Source: a virus. From it: 38,617 bases of DNA. The notes below the pieces were generated by a model. The model did not search any database. It was given only the letters and a program-made list of their open reading frames with translations, and was not told the origin of the DNA. Numbering within the stretch: the first letter of the stretch is position 1; every line of letters begins with the position of its first letter. The translations under genes were made by a program, and so were the position numbers. The stretch lies in IMG/VR virus record IMGVR_UViG_3300030090_002704, positions 1 through 38,617 of that record; one strand, given 5' to 3'. Of the stretch, positions 1 through 4,817 are shown piece after piece.

Positions 1-38
1 GGACTACAAAAAACCCCACACAACAGAGGACGCGAGTC

Positions 39-317
39 ATGTTTGACAAGCAAATAATTAAAGAGGCCGTTGGCCGTAAGTTCTTTTCTGTAACCTTTAT
101 TAAAAAGGATAATTCACTTCGTAAGATGGTTTGCGTATTACCATCAGCCGAACGTTTCTTTTCGGGCGGTGAGTTACGCGGTAACCGTGAGCGGTTACTG
201 TCGGTGGTTGATATCAACCTACTTCGTAAAGGTGAAGACCCCAAAAAAGCGTGGAGGTCAATCAACCTCGACACTATCGTTGAGTTCAACTTCATGGGTC
301 GTGATTGGGTTAAATAA
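39..317 (+). CDS. small SH3-like beta-barrel phage protein (DUF2693-like)
   Basis: A 92-residue protein. The stretch GRKFFSVTFIKKDNSLRKM at residues 12-30 and the closing WRSINLDTIVEF segment match, from memory, small phage proteins annotated as SH3 beta-barrel fold-containing (DUF2693-like), in which a basic beta-strand core ends in an R-S-I-N-L-x-T motif. The molecular role of the family is not known to me. A GAGG site about 10 nt upstream supports the start. It is the first complete gene in the window and is followed at once by a strong terminator, so it ends a transcription unit whose beginning lies left of the window. The family assignment is recognition only; expression as a gene is well supported. 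Confidence 0.75.
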   Translation: MFDKQIIKEAVGRKFFSVTFIKKDNSLRKMVCVLPSAERFFSGGELRGNRERLLSVVDINLLRKGEDPKKAWRSINLDTIVEFNFMGRDWVK

Positions 318-323
318 AGGAGA

Positions 324-348
324 CGGGGCTGGCAACAGCCCCGATTTT
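324..348 (+). terminator. rho-independent terminator, GNRA-type loop
   Basis: An 8-bp perfect stem CGGGGCTG/CAGCCCCG (324-331 with 336-343) closes a GCAA loop and is followed by ATTTT. It lies directly after the stop codon of the first gene. The U-run is short, so some read-through into the next gene at 363 is likely. Confidence 0.7.
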
Positions 349-362
349 GAGAGGGCAGTAAA

Positions 363-566
363 ATGAGATGTAAAAACACAATTAAAAAGTATATTCCTCG
401 TGGCTATGACTTCCGCGAAATCGAATATCCGTGTGGCTCTACTGGGATTGATGGCGAAGCTATCTGGTGTAACGAATGTGAGGGATCTGATCGGGTTCGT
501 CGTATCGAGGCCAACAGCAAAGCAGATAATGCCTGGTGTCGTTCGGCTGGCTGGGGGGAAATGTAA
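363..566 (+). CDS. small cysteine-containing hypothetical protein
   Basis: A 67-residue product that I do not recognise. It has Cys3, then Cys24, a CNEC pair (CxxC) near residue 36 and a late Cys, so a metal-binding fold is possible but not shown. The start follows a purine-rich GAGAGGG site. The stop codon lies immediately before the next ATG (ATGTAAATGG), so the two genes are probably translated together. It lies just after the terminator at 324-348. Confidence 0.55.
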   Translation: MRCKNTIKKYIPRGYDFREIEYPCGSTGIDGEAIWCNECEGSDRVRRIEANSKADNAWCRSAGWGEM

Positions 567-824
567 ATGGCTAAAGAATATACTGCCGAGTTCCCATATC
601 GGGATAAAGACGAGTACGAGTTTACCGTTTGGCTCACTTTTTCAGAGACTATTGAAGAAGATGTAAACTACGAACAACGGGAGCTTTTGAGTATTGACAG
701 TTACCACGCGGTTAGCCGTGGCAGAACCTTGAACACTGAAGAAGGTTCCGACGTGTGGGAAAAAGTAAAGGAAGCCGTCGGCTGCCGAGACGTTTACGAT
801 ATTCAAGAAGTTGATTACAGCTAA
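567..824 (+). CDS. small acidic hypothetical protein
   Basis: An 85-residue, strongly acidic protein with an N-terminal beta-like segment (AEFPYRDKDEYEFTVWLTF). I do not recognise the family. It starts at the base after the preceding stop codon and relies on a GGGG-type site inside the previous gene. It is followed by a GGGGC hairpin at 835-850 and a fresh GGAGG site, the repeating layout of this arm. Small acidic early proteins of phages often act on host proteins; that is only a general inference here. Confidence 0.6.
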   Translation: MAKEYTAEFPYRDKDEYEFTVWLTFSETIEEDVNYEQRELLSIDSYHAVSRGRTLNTEEGSDVWEKVKEAVGCRDVYDIQEVDYS

Positions 825-834
825 CAACAACCGA

Positions 835-850
835 AGGGGCGAAAGCCCCT
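835..850 (+). terminator. intergenic GGGGC hairpin with GAAA loop (terminator-like, no U-run)
   Basis: AGGGGC (835-840) pairs with GCCCCT (845-850) around a GAAA tetraloop. No T-run follows; the sequence runs into TTGGAGG, the ribosome binding site of the next gene. It may be a weak terminator, an RNA processing or stability element, or a spacer that keeps the site unpaired. Confidence 0.45.
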
Positions 851-865
851 CCATTGGAGGACACA

Positions 866-1090
866 ATGAAATATTGGAAAGTTGAACATAACGGCGAGTG
901 CATTCGGATTGAATGGAACGAGAGCGCGACCTTTAATCTACAAACCCGAATTAATGATCAATGGGTAGATTATGAATGTTTTACCCGCTATGGCTTAGCT
1001 ACTGAGCAAGAAGCTTTAGAACATGCTCACGAATACCTAGCATTAACGTGCACATTCACAGGTGATTCAGACAATTGGAGGACACAATGA
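866..1090 (+). CDS. small hypothetical protein
   Basis: A 74-residue protein starting MKYWKVEHNGECIRIEW. I choose the ATG at 866 because GGAGG (856-860) sits 5 nt upstream; the in-frame TTG at 854 is part of the TTGGAGGACACAATG initiation cassette, not a start. The composition, with many aromatics and acidic residues and a beta-rich first half, suggests a small soluble domain. No family recognised. Its stop overlaps the next start as ATGA, and an identical initiation cassette lies inside its last codons for the next gene. Confidence 0.65.
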   Translation: MKYWKVEHNGECIRIEWNESATFNLQTRINDQWVDYECFTRYGLATEQEALEHAHEYLALTCTFTGDSDNWRTQ

Positions 1091-1266
1091 AAAATTTCAC
1101 AATCTCTTTGCATTTCTTCGCAGGATTTATCCTGATTTTGAGTGGAGTCGGATACATCGAAGACAATCCTTTGACAATCCTACACACACTAATCGGTTTC
1201 GGTTTGTCCCTAGCGGGGATCGCGCTCTGGATTCTAGGGCTGCTGCTTGGCTCTAGTAGAATATAA
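1087..1266 (+). CDS. small integral membrane protein, two TM helices
   Basis: A 59-residue hydrophobic protein. Two predicted membrane spans are visible, roughly residues 4-19 (ISLHFFAGFILILSGV) and 30-53 (LIGFGLSLAGIALWILGLLL), joined by a short acidic loop. The start at 1087 overlaps the previous stop (ATGA) and is served by TTGGAGGACACA. A small phage membrane protein in an early arm could be a superinfection-exclusion or host-modifying factor; holin function is less likely away from the lysozyme gene. Function unassigned. Confidence 0.65.
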   Translation: MKNFTISLHFFAGFILILSGVGYIEDNPLTILHTLIGFGLSLAGIALWILGLLLGSSRI

Positions 1267-1275
1267 AACCCAGGC

Positions 1276-1306
1276 TGTAGTGTAGTGTCATGTATACTAC
1301 ACTACA
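1276..1306 (+). promoter_or_regulatory. perfect 11-bp inverted repeat (operator or RNA hairpin)
   Basis: TGTAGTGTAGT (1276-1286) and ACTACACTACA (1296-1306) are exact reverse complements around a 9-nt spacer GTCATGTAT. No T-run follows, so it is not a standard terminator. It sits about 28 nt upstream of the ATG at 1334 and 15 nt before its GGAGGAC site, where it could be an operator for a dimeric repressor or an RNA stem controlling translation. Confidence 0.6.
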
Positions 1307-1333
1307 CTCTCGTTCACTAAGGAGGACACCACA

Positions 1334-1564
1334 ATGAATGACCAGTACAGAAAGCCTAATGTCTTTTTATCAGACCAAGACATCATCGCATTACAGAACA
1401 TCATCCATAATGGCTGCCATGTAGAGTATGTAGACGTGGTCGGTCACGCCGATATCAAAATGCCCATCGTACATGCTGCTTCAGAAGAAAACAGTACGCG
1501 GCTGCAAACCATACTCTTGAGACTAGATGAAGGTCTCGAGCACAAAGACACCATCCACGAATAA
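1334..1564 (+). CDS. small hypothetical protein
   Basis: A 76-residue protein. The AAGGAGGACACCACA leader gives a strong ribosome binding site. Residues 12-25 (LSDQDIIALQNIIH) and the C-terminal part look helical, with a central HVEYVDVVGH beta segment containing two histidines. No family recognised. It is preceded by the inverted repeat at 1276-1306 and closed by a textbook terminator, so it may be a single regulated gene or the last of the 866-1564 unit. Confidence 0.6.
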   Translation: MNDQYRKPNVFLSDQDIIALQNIIHNGCHVEYVDVVGHADIKMPIVHAASEENSTRLQTILLRLDEGLEHKDTIHE

Positions 1565-1570
1565 CTGGGA

Positions 1571-1591
1571 GGGGCCTCGAGCCCCTTTTTT
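1571..1591 (+). terminator. rho-independent terminator
   Basis: GGGGC (1571-1575), CTCGA loop, GCCCC (1581-1585), then TTTTTT. It lies 6 nt after the preceding stop codon. Confidence 0.85.
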
Positions 1592-1622
1592 ATTTCGGCT
1601 GCTACCCTTTAAAAAAAGTAGA

Positions 1623-1646
1623 ACCGCAGGGTCGCAGGGTCGCAGG
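1623..1646 (+). repeat. GTCGCAGG octamer array A (3 units)
   Basis: Three head-to-tail 8-bp units: ACCGCAGG (variant), GTCGCAGG, GTCGCAGG. The array ends about 44 bp before the -10 box of the promoter at 1690. The same unit forms arrays at 2895, 3524, 4279 and 4410. Confidence 0.85.
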
Positions 1647-1664
1647 ATAAAAAGATAAAAAAAC

Positions 1665-1695
1665 TTGTGTACTCTTGTGTTTTATGTGTTATAAT
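1665..1695 (+). promoter_or_regulatory. promoter P1 with extended -10 (TGTG-T-TATAAT)
   Basis: TATAAT at 1690-1695 is preceded by TGTG (1685-1688), an extended -10 element. A TTGTGT at 1665-1670 is the nearest -35-like hexamer, but its 19-bp spacing is long, so recognition probably depends on the extended -10. The same TGTG-N-TAYAAT block occurs at 3000-3010 and 3575-3585. The downstream leader is CTTGTCTTAAAACGGAGG. Confidence 0.7.
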
Positions 1696-1725
1696 TTACT
1701 TGTCTTAAAACGGAGGACAAAAGAT

Positions 1726-2010
1726 ATGAGTAATCCATTTGGTAAAAGACGCGACGTTGAGAATCCTTATGCAATCTATAAAGGTGCTAATGGTTTTGAA
1801 TGGCGTATCCTGAAAACCTACAAGAAGCCTGACAATGAAGATAGAGACCCCTATGCGCGGTGGTTCACTTCCGCTACATCTGATTTCATGCCTGAAGGCG
1901 AGTACGAATACGGTGACGAATACCGTGCCAACATTCTTGATCACGGACGGCTAGTGTACGCAGAGCCTGAGTGGAAAGAGCGGTTTAATCTTTTCGGGGA
2001 TTTGGCATAA
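1726..2010 (+). CDS. conserved small phage protein
   Basis: A 94-residue protein starting MSNPFGKRRDVENPYAIY. The layout (NPYAIY near residue 13, then EWRILKTYKKPD, then DPYARWF and a YGDEY segment) recalls a short conserved hypothetical family common in phages, with no known activity. The ATG at 1726 is chosen because CGGAGGAC lies 8 nt upstream; upstream in-frame codons overlap the promoter. It is the first gene after array A and promoter P1. It ends at a perfect terminator. Confidence 0.7.
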   Translation: MSNPFGKRRDVENPYAIYKGANGFEWRILKTYKKPDNEDRDPYARWFTSATSDFMPEGEYEYGDEYRANILDHGRLVYAEPEWKERFNLFGDLA

Positions 2011-2014
2011 TAAC

Positions 2015-2038
2015 AGAGGGGCGAATGCCCCTCTTTTT
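2015..2038 (+). terminator. rho-independent terminator abutting the next ribosome binding site
   Basis: AGAGGGGC (2015-2022) pairs with GCCCCTCT (2027-2034) around GAAT, and the 3' side continues into a T-run (2034-2038). The next two bases already begin the GGAGGAC site of the gene at 2051, so any transcript reaching that gene must read through. Confidence 0.85.
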
Positions 2039-2050
2039 GGAGGACTAAAA

Positions 2051-2347
2051 ATGGAACAAGCAACAAACAGAGAGATAGGTGGCTCACACTTGCAGGGCTA
2101 TACTACCTCTACTTTTCAAAACATCATCGACAAACTAGGTAACCCACACTCAAGCGGTGACACTTACAAAGTAGACGCTGAGTGGGCTTTCAAGTTTGAA
2201 GATGGCACAATCGCCACGCTTTACAATTGGAAGAATGGTAAAAACTATTGTGGTGCTAATGGTCTCAACGTTGAGGACATTACTGAATGGAACATCGGAG
2301 GCTTCAGCCCTGATGCGGTTTATAAGATTGAGGAGGCATTGAAATGA
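2051..2347 (+). CDS. conserved small phage protein (GSHLQGY family)
   Basis: A 98-residue protein. It has the pattern GGSHLQGYTTSTFQNII, then AEWAFKFEDGTIATLYNWKN and a final E-W-N-I-G-G segment. I recognise this as a widespread hypothetical family in marine and other phages, in which the predicted fold is a small alpha/beta domain; no function is established. The start has a TTGGAGGACTAAAA leader. The last codons overlap the next start (ATGA), so it is coupled to the gene at 2344. Confidence 0.7.
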   Translation: MEQATNREIGGSHLQGYTTSTFQNIIDKLGNPHSSGDTYKVDAEWAFKFEDGTIATLYNWKNGKNYCGANGLNVEDITEWNIGGFSPDAVYKIEEALK

Positions 2348-2751
2348 CAACACTAACCTTTAAGAGTAAAGAGTTTTCGCGCATGATGGAGTTCATGCGT
2401 AACCATGACCGTGCTATTCCCAACGGTAAGGGAGGAGAACCTACCAAAAAGTTTGGTTTACACCTAGTCAAAGATGACGGTATCTATCTAATGTCAGGAA
2501 CTTTTGAGTCCGATAAATTGAATGACAAAAGTTGTCACGTCATCTACGCACAAGGTTTTTCACCTAAGACAAAAGACGTTTGGGAGAAGTGTCGTGACGC
2601 TGTTGGCAGTGACGATTTCGCGGAGTGGATACCCCTCAACAAAGAAATGGTAGAAACTCTTGAGAAAAACGGGCATATGAAAATAAAATTTACACCTTCA
2701 AAGATAACCACGTCAGTCTACGTTAAAAACAGTAATGGTTTCTTCGTATAA
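2344..2751 (+). CDS. hypothetical protein, DUF3085-like
   Basis: A 135-residue protein. The segment KFGLHLVKDDGIYLMSGT (about residues 37-54) followed by CHVIYAQGFSPKTKDVWEKC resembles the DUF3085 family of phage and plasmid proteins (x-L-V-x-D-x-G-V-Y-L-M-S, then V-x-Y-A-x-G). The role of that family is unknown. It overlaps the preceding gene by ATGA; AGGAGG (2331-2336) just upstream provides the binding site. A strong terminator follows 18 nt after the stop. The family call is moderate; the gene itself is clear. Confidence 0.65.
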   Translation: MTTLTFKSKEFSRMMEFMRNHDRAIPNGKGGEPTKKFGLHLVKDDGIYLMSGTFESDKLNDKSCHVIYAQGFSPKTKDVWEKCRDAVGSDDFAEWIPLNKEMVETLEKNGHMKIKFTPSKITTSVYVKNSNGFFV

Positions 2752-2769
2752 CAGTGTCCTCTGTTATGT

Positions 2770-2792
2770 GCCCCTCCTCGGAGGGGCTTTTT
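2770..2792 (+). terminator. rho-independent terminator
   Basis: GCCCCTC (2770-2776) pairs with GAGGGGC (2781-2787) around CTCG, followed by TTTTT. It ends the 2051-2751 unit. From here to 3036 no gene is seen; the interval holds this terminator, octamer array B and promoter P2. Confidence 0.85.
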
Positions 2793-2894
2793 ATTGCCAA
2801 CTGGTAGTAGTACTTCGGATCGATCCATCAAACAGCAGCAAACTACTGCACCATTGAACAACTATCCTGGGCTCGAGTATTCACATATATAAAA

Positions 2895-2933
2895 GCAGGG
2901 TCGCAGGGTCGCAGGGTCGCAGGGTCGCAGGGT
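2895..2933 (+). repeat. GTCGCAGG octamer array B (4 full units plus a partial)
   Basis: A partial GCAGG is followed by four exact tandem GTCGCAGG units (2900-2931) and a GT remnant. It is the longest perfect array in the window. It lies in a non-coding gap upstream of promoter P2, about 70 bp before its -10 box. Confidence 0.9.
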
Positions 2934-2982
2934 GCTGCGGTTGTGGCTGCAGTTTAATTATTTAAAAGTCACTAGTTATTGC

Positions 2983-3010
2983 TTGTGTCTGCTTGTAACT
3001 GTGATACAAT
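2983..3010 (+). promoter_or_regulatory. promoter P2 with extended -10 (TGTG-A-TACAAT)
   Basis: TTGTGT at 2983-2988, a 16-bp spacer, and TACAAT at 3005-3010 preceded by TGTG. The downstream TTTACTTGTCTTAAA leader is nearly the same as that after P1, including its distance to GGAGGAC. Confidence 0.7.
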
Positions 3011-3036
3011 TTACTTGTCTTAAATTGGAGGACACA

Positions 3037-3288
3037 ATGGAAAACACATACAGTAGAACAGTAGACATACTCGCAATTAGCGAGAAAGCTTTAGAAATTG
3101 CAGTTAACCAAGAACGAGAAAAAGATTCTCAGTTTGAGAACAAAATGACTTATTACAATTTTCTTGTTGATGCCTTCTATAGCGTTTTGGATAGCTCACC
3201 TATGGAAATGGCAGAGAAAAATCCAGAACTTAACAATGAAATTAGCAAACTACTTAGCAAACTAATGGAAGAAAAATTCGGGGCATAA
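3037..3288 (+). CDS. small helical acidic hypothetical protein
   Basis: An 83-residue protein beginning MENTYSRTVDILAISEKALE. It is rich in Glu, Lys and Leu and probably all-helical. No family recognised. The ATG at 3037 follows TTGGAGGACACA; upstream in-frame codons would run through the promoter. The stop codon lies in the loop of a 12-bp hairpin (3274-3300), so the end of the gene forms the terminator stem. Confidence 0.65.
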   Translation: MENTYSRTVDILAISEKALEIAVNQEREKDSQFENKMTYYNFLVDAFYSVLDSSPMEMAEKNPELNNEISKLLSKLMEEKFGA

Positions 3289-3300
3289 TGCCCCGAATTT
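3274..3300 (+). terminator. hairpin overlapping the stop codon
   Basis: AAATTCGGGGCA (3274-3285) pairs perfectly with TGCCCCGAATTT (3289-3300); the three loop bases are TAA, the stop codon of the upstream gene. The T-run is only three bases, so it may be a weak terminator or an mRNA-end stabiliser. Confidence 0.65.
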
Positions 3301-3325
3301 CACGCCAGTTCTAATGGAGGACACA

Positions 3326-3469
3326 ATGAAAAATACAGATACTCAAAAAGATATTTTAATGGCGTACTATAATGAAATAAACGACGATGTGCGCTTGGAA
3401 AATATTAAGGAATCTATTTTAAACCTATTAGAAAATATCATAGGTCAACTCGAAGAGGACGAAATATGA
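3326..3469 (+). CDS. very small hypothetical protein (47 aa)
   Basis: An ATG preceded by AATGGAGGACACA opens a 47-codon frame, MKNTDTQKDILMAYYNEIND at its start. It is acidic and probably helical (NIKESILNLLENIIGQLEE). The strong initiation cassette, shared with 866, 1087 and 3037, is the main reason to accept it. It follows the hairpin at 3274-3300 and precedes octamer array C. No homologue recognised. Confidence 0.55.
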   Translation: MKNTDTQKDILMAYYNEINDDVRLENIKESILNLLENIIGQLEEDEI

Positions 3470-3523
3470 TTTACGCTAGAGAGTATTGGTTTAGCCCAAG
3501 GTTACATATCTCAAAAACATTGG

Positions 3524-3555
3524 ATCGCAGGGTCGCAGGGTCGCAGGACCGCAAG
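3524..3555 (+). repeat. GTCGCAGG octamer array C (4 units, 2 variant)
   Basis: ATCGCAGG, GTCGCAGG, GTCGCAGG, ACCGCAAG in tandem. The last unit ends only 3 bp before the -35-like TTGATT of promoter P3, the tightest repeat-to-promoter spacing in the window. Confidence 0.85.
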
Positions 3556-3557
3556 GT

Positions 3558-3585
3558 TTGATTACACTAGTTTTTGTGATATAAT
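3558..3585 (+). promoter_or_regulatory. promoter P3 with extended -10 (TGTG-A-TATAAT)
   Basis: TTGATT (3558-3563), a 16-bp spacer, and a perfect TATAAT (3580-3585) preceded by TGTG. It reads into the GP88-family gene at 3616 through a short leader with TTGGAGGAC. Confidence 0.75.
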
Positions 3586-3615
3586 ACATTTAGTTTTATT
3601 TGGAGGACTAAAACA

Positions 3616-4218
3616 ATGAAATCTAAAATACTTTCACACCCGTCAAAAATGCCATGTCCGGCTATATCGTTGGACGCTCGAGCATGCAAAACGGGATCGA
3701 AGCTCGCAGAGATCGAAGGCACAGTATGCCACGATTGCTATGCGCTCAAGGGTTTCTACCGCATGCCCAACACCAGAAACGCCATGCAACGGCGCATGGA
3801 TTTTATGACCAGTTTAGAGTTCGTGCCAAAAATGGTTGAGGAGTTGCGACAGTTTTGCACGAACGGATACTTTCGTTGGTTCGATTCTGGCGATGTGCAA
3901 AGCGTACAAATGGCAACTAATATTCTGGAGATATGCCGACAGACTCCAGAGATTAAACACTGGATACCGTCCAAAGAACCCGCCATTTGGAAAGACGCAC
4001 TCGCGCAAACGGAACAGCCTGATAATGTTGTTGTCCGCATGAGCGCAACCAAAATTGATTCGACTGCTTCCAACAAATGGGCGCATACTTCCACAGTTCA
4101 CAAGGATCGATCCCCGTTTGGCCAAGCTTGTCCTGCCAGTTCACAAGGTAATAAGTGTCTCGATTGCCGAAGCTGTTGGGATACGAACGTAGCGAATGTT
4201 TCCTACAGCTTTCACTAA
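3616..4218 (+). CDS. GP88-family protein (mycobacteriophage gene product 88-like)
   Basis: A 200-residue protein that I recognise as the phage GP88 family. The hallmarks are KMPCPAISLDARACKTGSK near the N-terminus, CHDCYALKGFY (CxxC), a central YFRWFDSGDVQS motif, HWIPSKEP and VVVRMSA. A late cysteine cluster has the pattern C-x7-C-x2-C-x2-C. The family has no proven activity; conserved cysteines and a barrel-like motif order hint at a metal- or Fe-S-containing enzyme, which is inference. Length looks complete. It has its own promoter P3 directly after array C and ends at a hairpin (4227-4245), so it is a single-gene unit. Confidence 0.8.
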   Translation: MKSKILSHPSKMPCPAISLDARACKTGSKLAEIEGTVCHDCYALKGFYRMPNTRNAMQRRMDFMTSLEFVPKMVEELRQFCTNGYFRWFDSGDVQSVQMATNILEICRQTPEIKHWIPSKEPAIWKDALAQTEQPDNVVVRMSATKIDSTASNKWAHTSTVHKDRSPFGQACPASSQGNKCLDCRSCWDTNVANVSYSFH

Positions 4219-4226
4219 TCCAACCC

Positions 4227-4245
4227 TAGGGGACATTGTCCCCTA
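4227..4245 (+). terminator. hairpin without U-run after the GP88 gene
   Basis: TAGGGGAC (4227-4234) and GTCCCCTA (4238-4245) form a perfect stem around ATT. No T-run follows. It is probably a weak terminator or 3'-end stabiliser; a stronger terminator follows at 4361. Confidence 0.5.
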
Positions 4246-4278
4246 CCCTGGGTCTCTGCTGCGAAGATCATATACAAG

Positions 4279-4322
4279 GGCGCAGGGTCGCAGGACTTGA
4301 CACGCAGGGTCGCAGGGCGCAG
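4279..4322 (+). repeat. GTCGCAGG octamer array D (split, 4 units plus a partial)
   Basis: GGCGCAGG, GTCGCAGG, a 6-bp interruption ACTTGA, then CACGCAGG, GTCGCAGG and a partial GCGCAG. The interruption together with the next unit spells TTGACA (4297-4302), a perfect -35 hexamer, but I find no convincing -10 after it. The array lies between two hairpins in the gap 4219-4382, where no gene is seen. Confidence 0.8.
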
Positions 4323-4360
4323 ACTCTTAACCAGTTTCTTAGTCCTCCAAACTGAGAACC

Positions 4361-4384
4361 AACCCCTCTTCGGAGGGGTTTTTT
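4361..4384 (+). terminator. rho-independent terminator with UUCG tetraloop
   Basis: AACCCCTC (4361-4368) pairs with GAGGGGTT (4373-4380) around TTCG and is followed by TTTT. It ends the rightward left arm exactly where the leftward nuclease gene stops (4383). Confidence 0.9.
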
Positions 4385-4817
4385 ATTGGGCAAAACCTTC
4401 ATAAGTAAGGGCGCAGGGTCGCAGGGTTTGGTCGGCTTGATCGCGGATCGCTTGGAACACGGACTCAATATCCTCTAGCCTAGAACCTTCAGTATGGAAC
4501 ACCCCCTCAGAGGCCAAGGTCCTCGCCTCACGGCTCTCAAATAAATATAGGCTACCAGACCCTTGGTGCTTGGCTAAGATGAAAGAGAGACCTCCTGCGT
4601 GGCTATGAGAGGTATGCCAAGCGATTTGTTGCGGACTTAAATTCACTTTATTACTTTTGATTACCTTTAGTTCTATCCAGAACGATATTGATTCCCAAAC
4701 GATATAAAGATCAGGCATCCCCGCTGAGACTCTGTTCTCTAGTCTCCAAGCGTAAGAATTTTTCGGTAGCTTCTTGCGAATCGCTGTCCAGAAATTCGCC
4801 TCCGGTCCTCGTGACAT
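4383..4817 (-). CDS. PD-(D/E)XK nuclease, Holliday-junction resolvase-like (VRR-NUC type)
   Basis: A 144-residue protein. The nuclease core is visible: Glu6 in an N-terminal helix (PEANFW), SAGMPDLYIV with Asp36, and FWIELKV giving Glu49-x-Lys51, followed by NLSPQQIAWH. This is the D...ExK arrangement of resolvase/VRR-NUC enzymes, which cut branched DNA; in a phage it would resolve replication junctions before packaging. I start at 4817 because GAGGGAGAG lies 7 nt upstream; an ATG 27 nt earlier lacks a site. It overlaps the end of terS by about 107 nt and shares its promoter. The C-terminus runs through octamer array E, so the last 12 or so residues may be a recent extension. Confidence 0.8.
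   Translation of the reverse strand: MSRGPEANFWTAIRKKLPKNSYAWRLENRVSAGMPDLYIVWESISFWIELKVIKSNKVNLSPQQIAWHTSHSHAGGLSFILAKHQGSGSLYLFESREARTLASEGVFHTEGSRLEDIESVFQAIRDQADQTLRPCALTYEGFAQ
4410..4425 (+). repeat. GTCGCAGG octamer array E (2 units, inside a gene end)
   Basis: GGCGCAGG followed by GTCGCAGG. Unlike the other arrays it lies within coding sequence, near the 3' end of the leftward nuclease gene. Confidence 0.75.

Noticed and set aside
2793-2894. possible structured RNA or tRNA
   Set aside because: Only an imperfect inverted repeat is visible; no cloverleaf or anticodon arm could be drawn.
3466-3561. 31-codon frame overlapping the 47-aa gene and reading through array C
   Set aside because: No good ribosome binding site apart from the overlap, and half its codons are the repeat array; more likely non-coding.
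1623-4425. CRISPR-like array
   Set aside because: The 8-bp units are directly tandem, far too short, and have no unique spacers; there are no cas genes.
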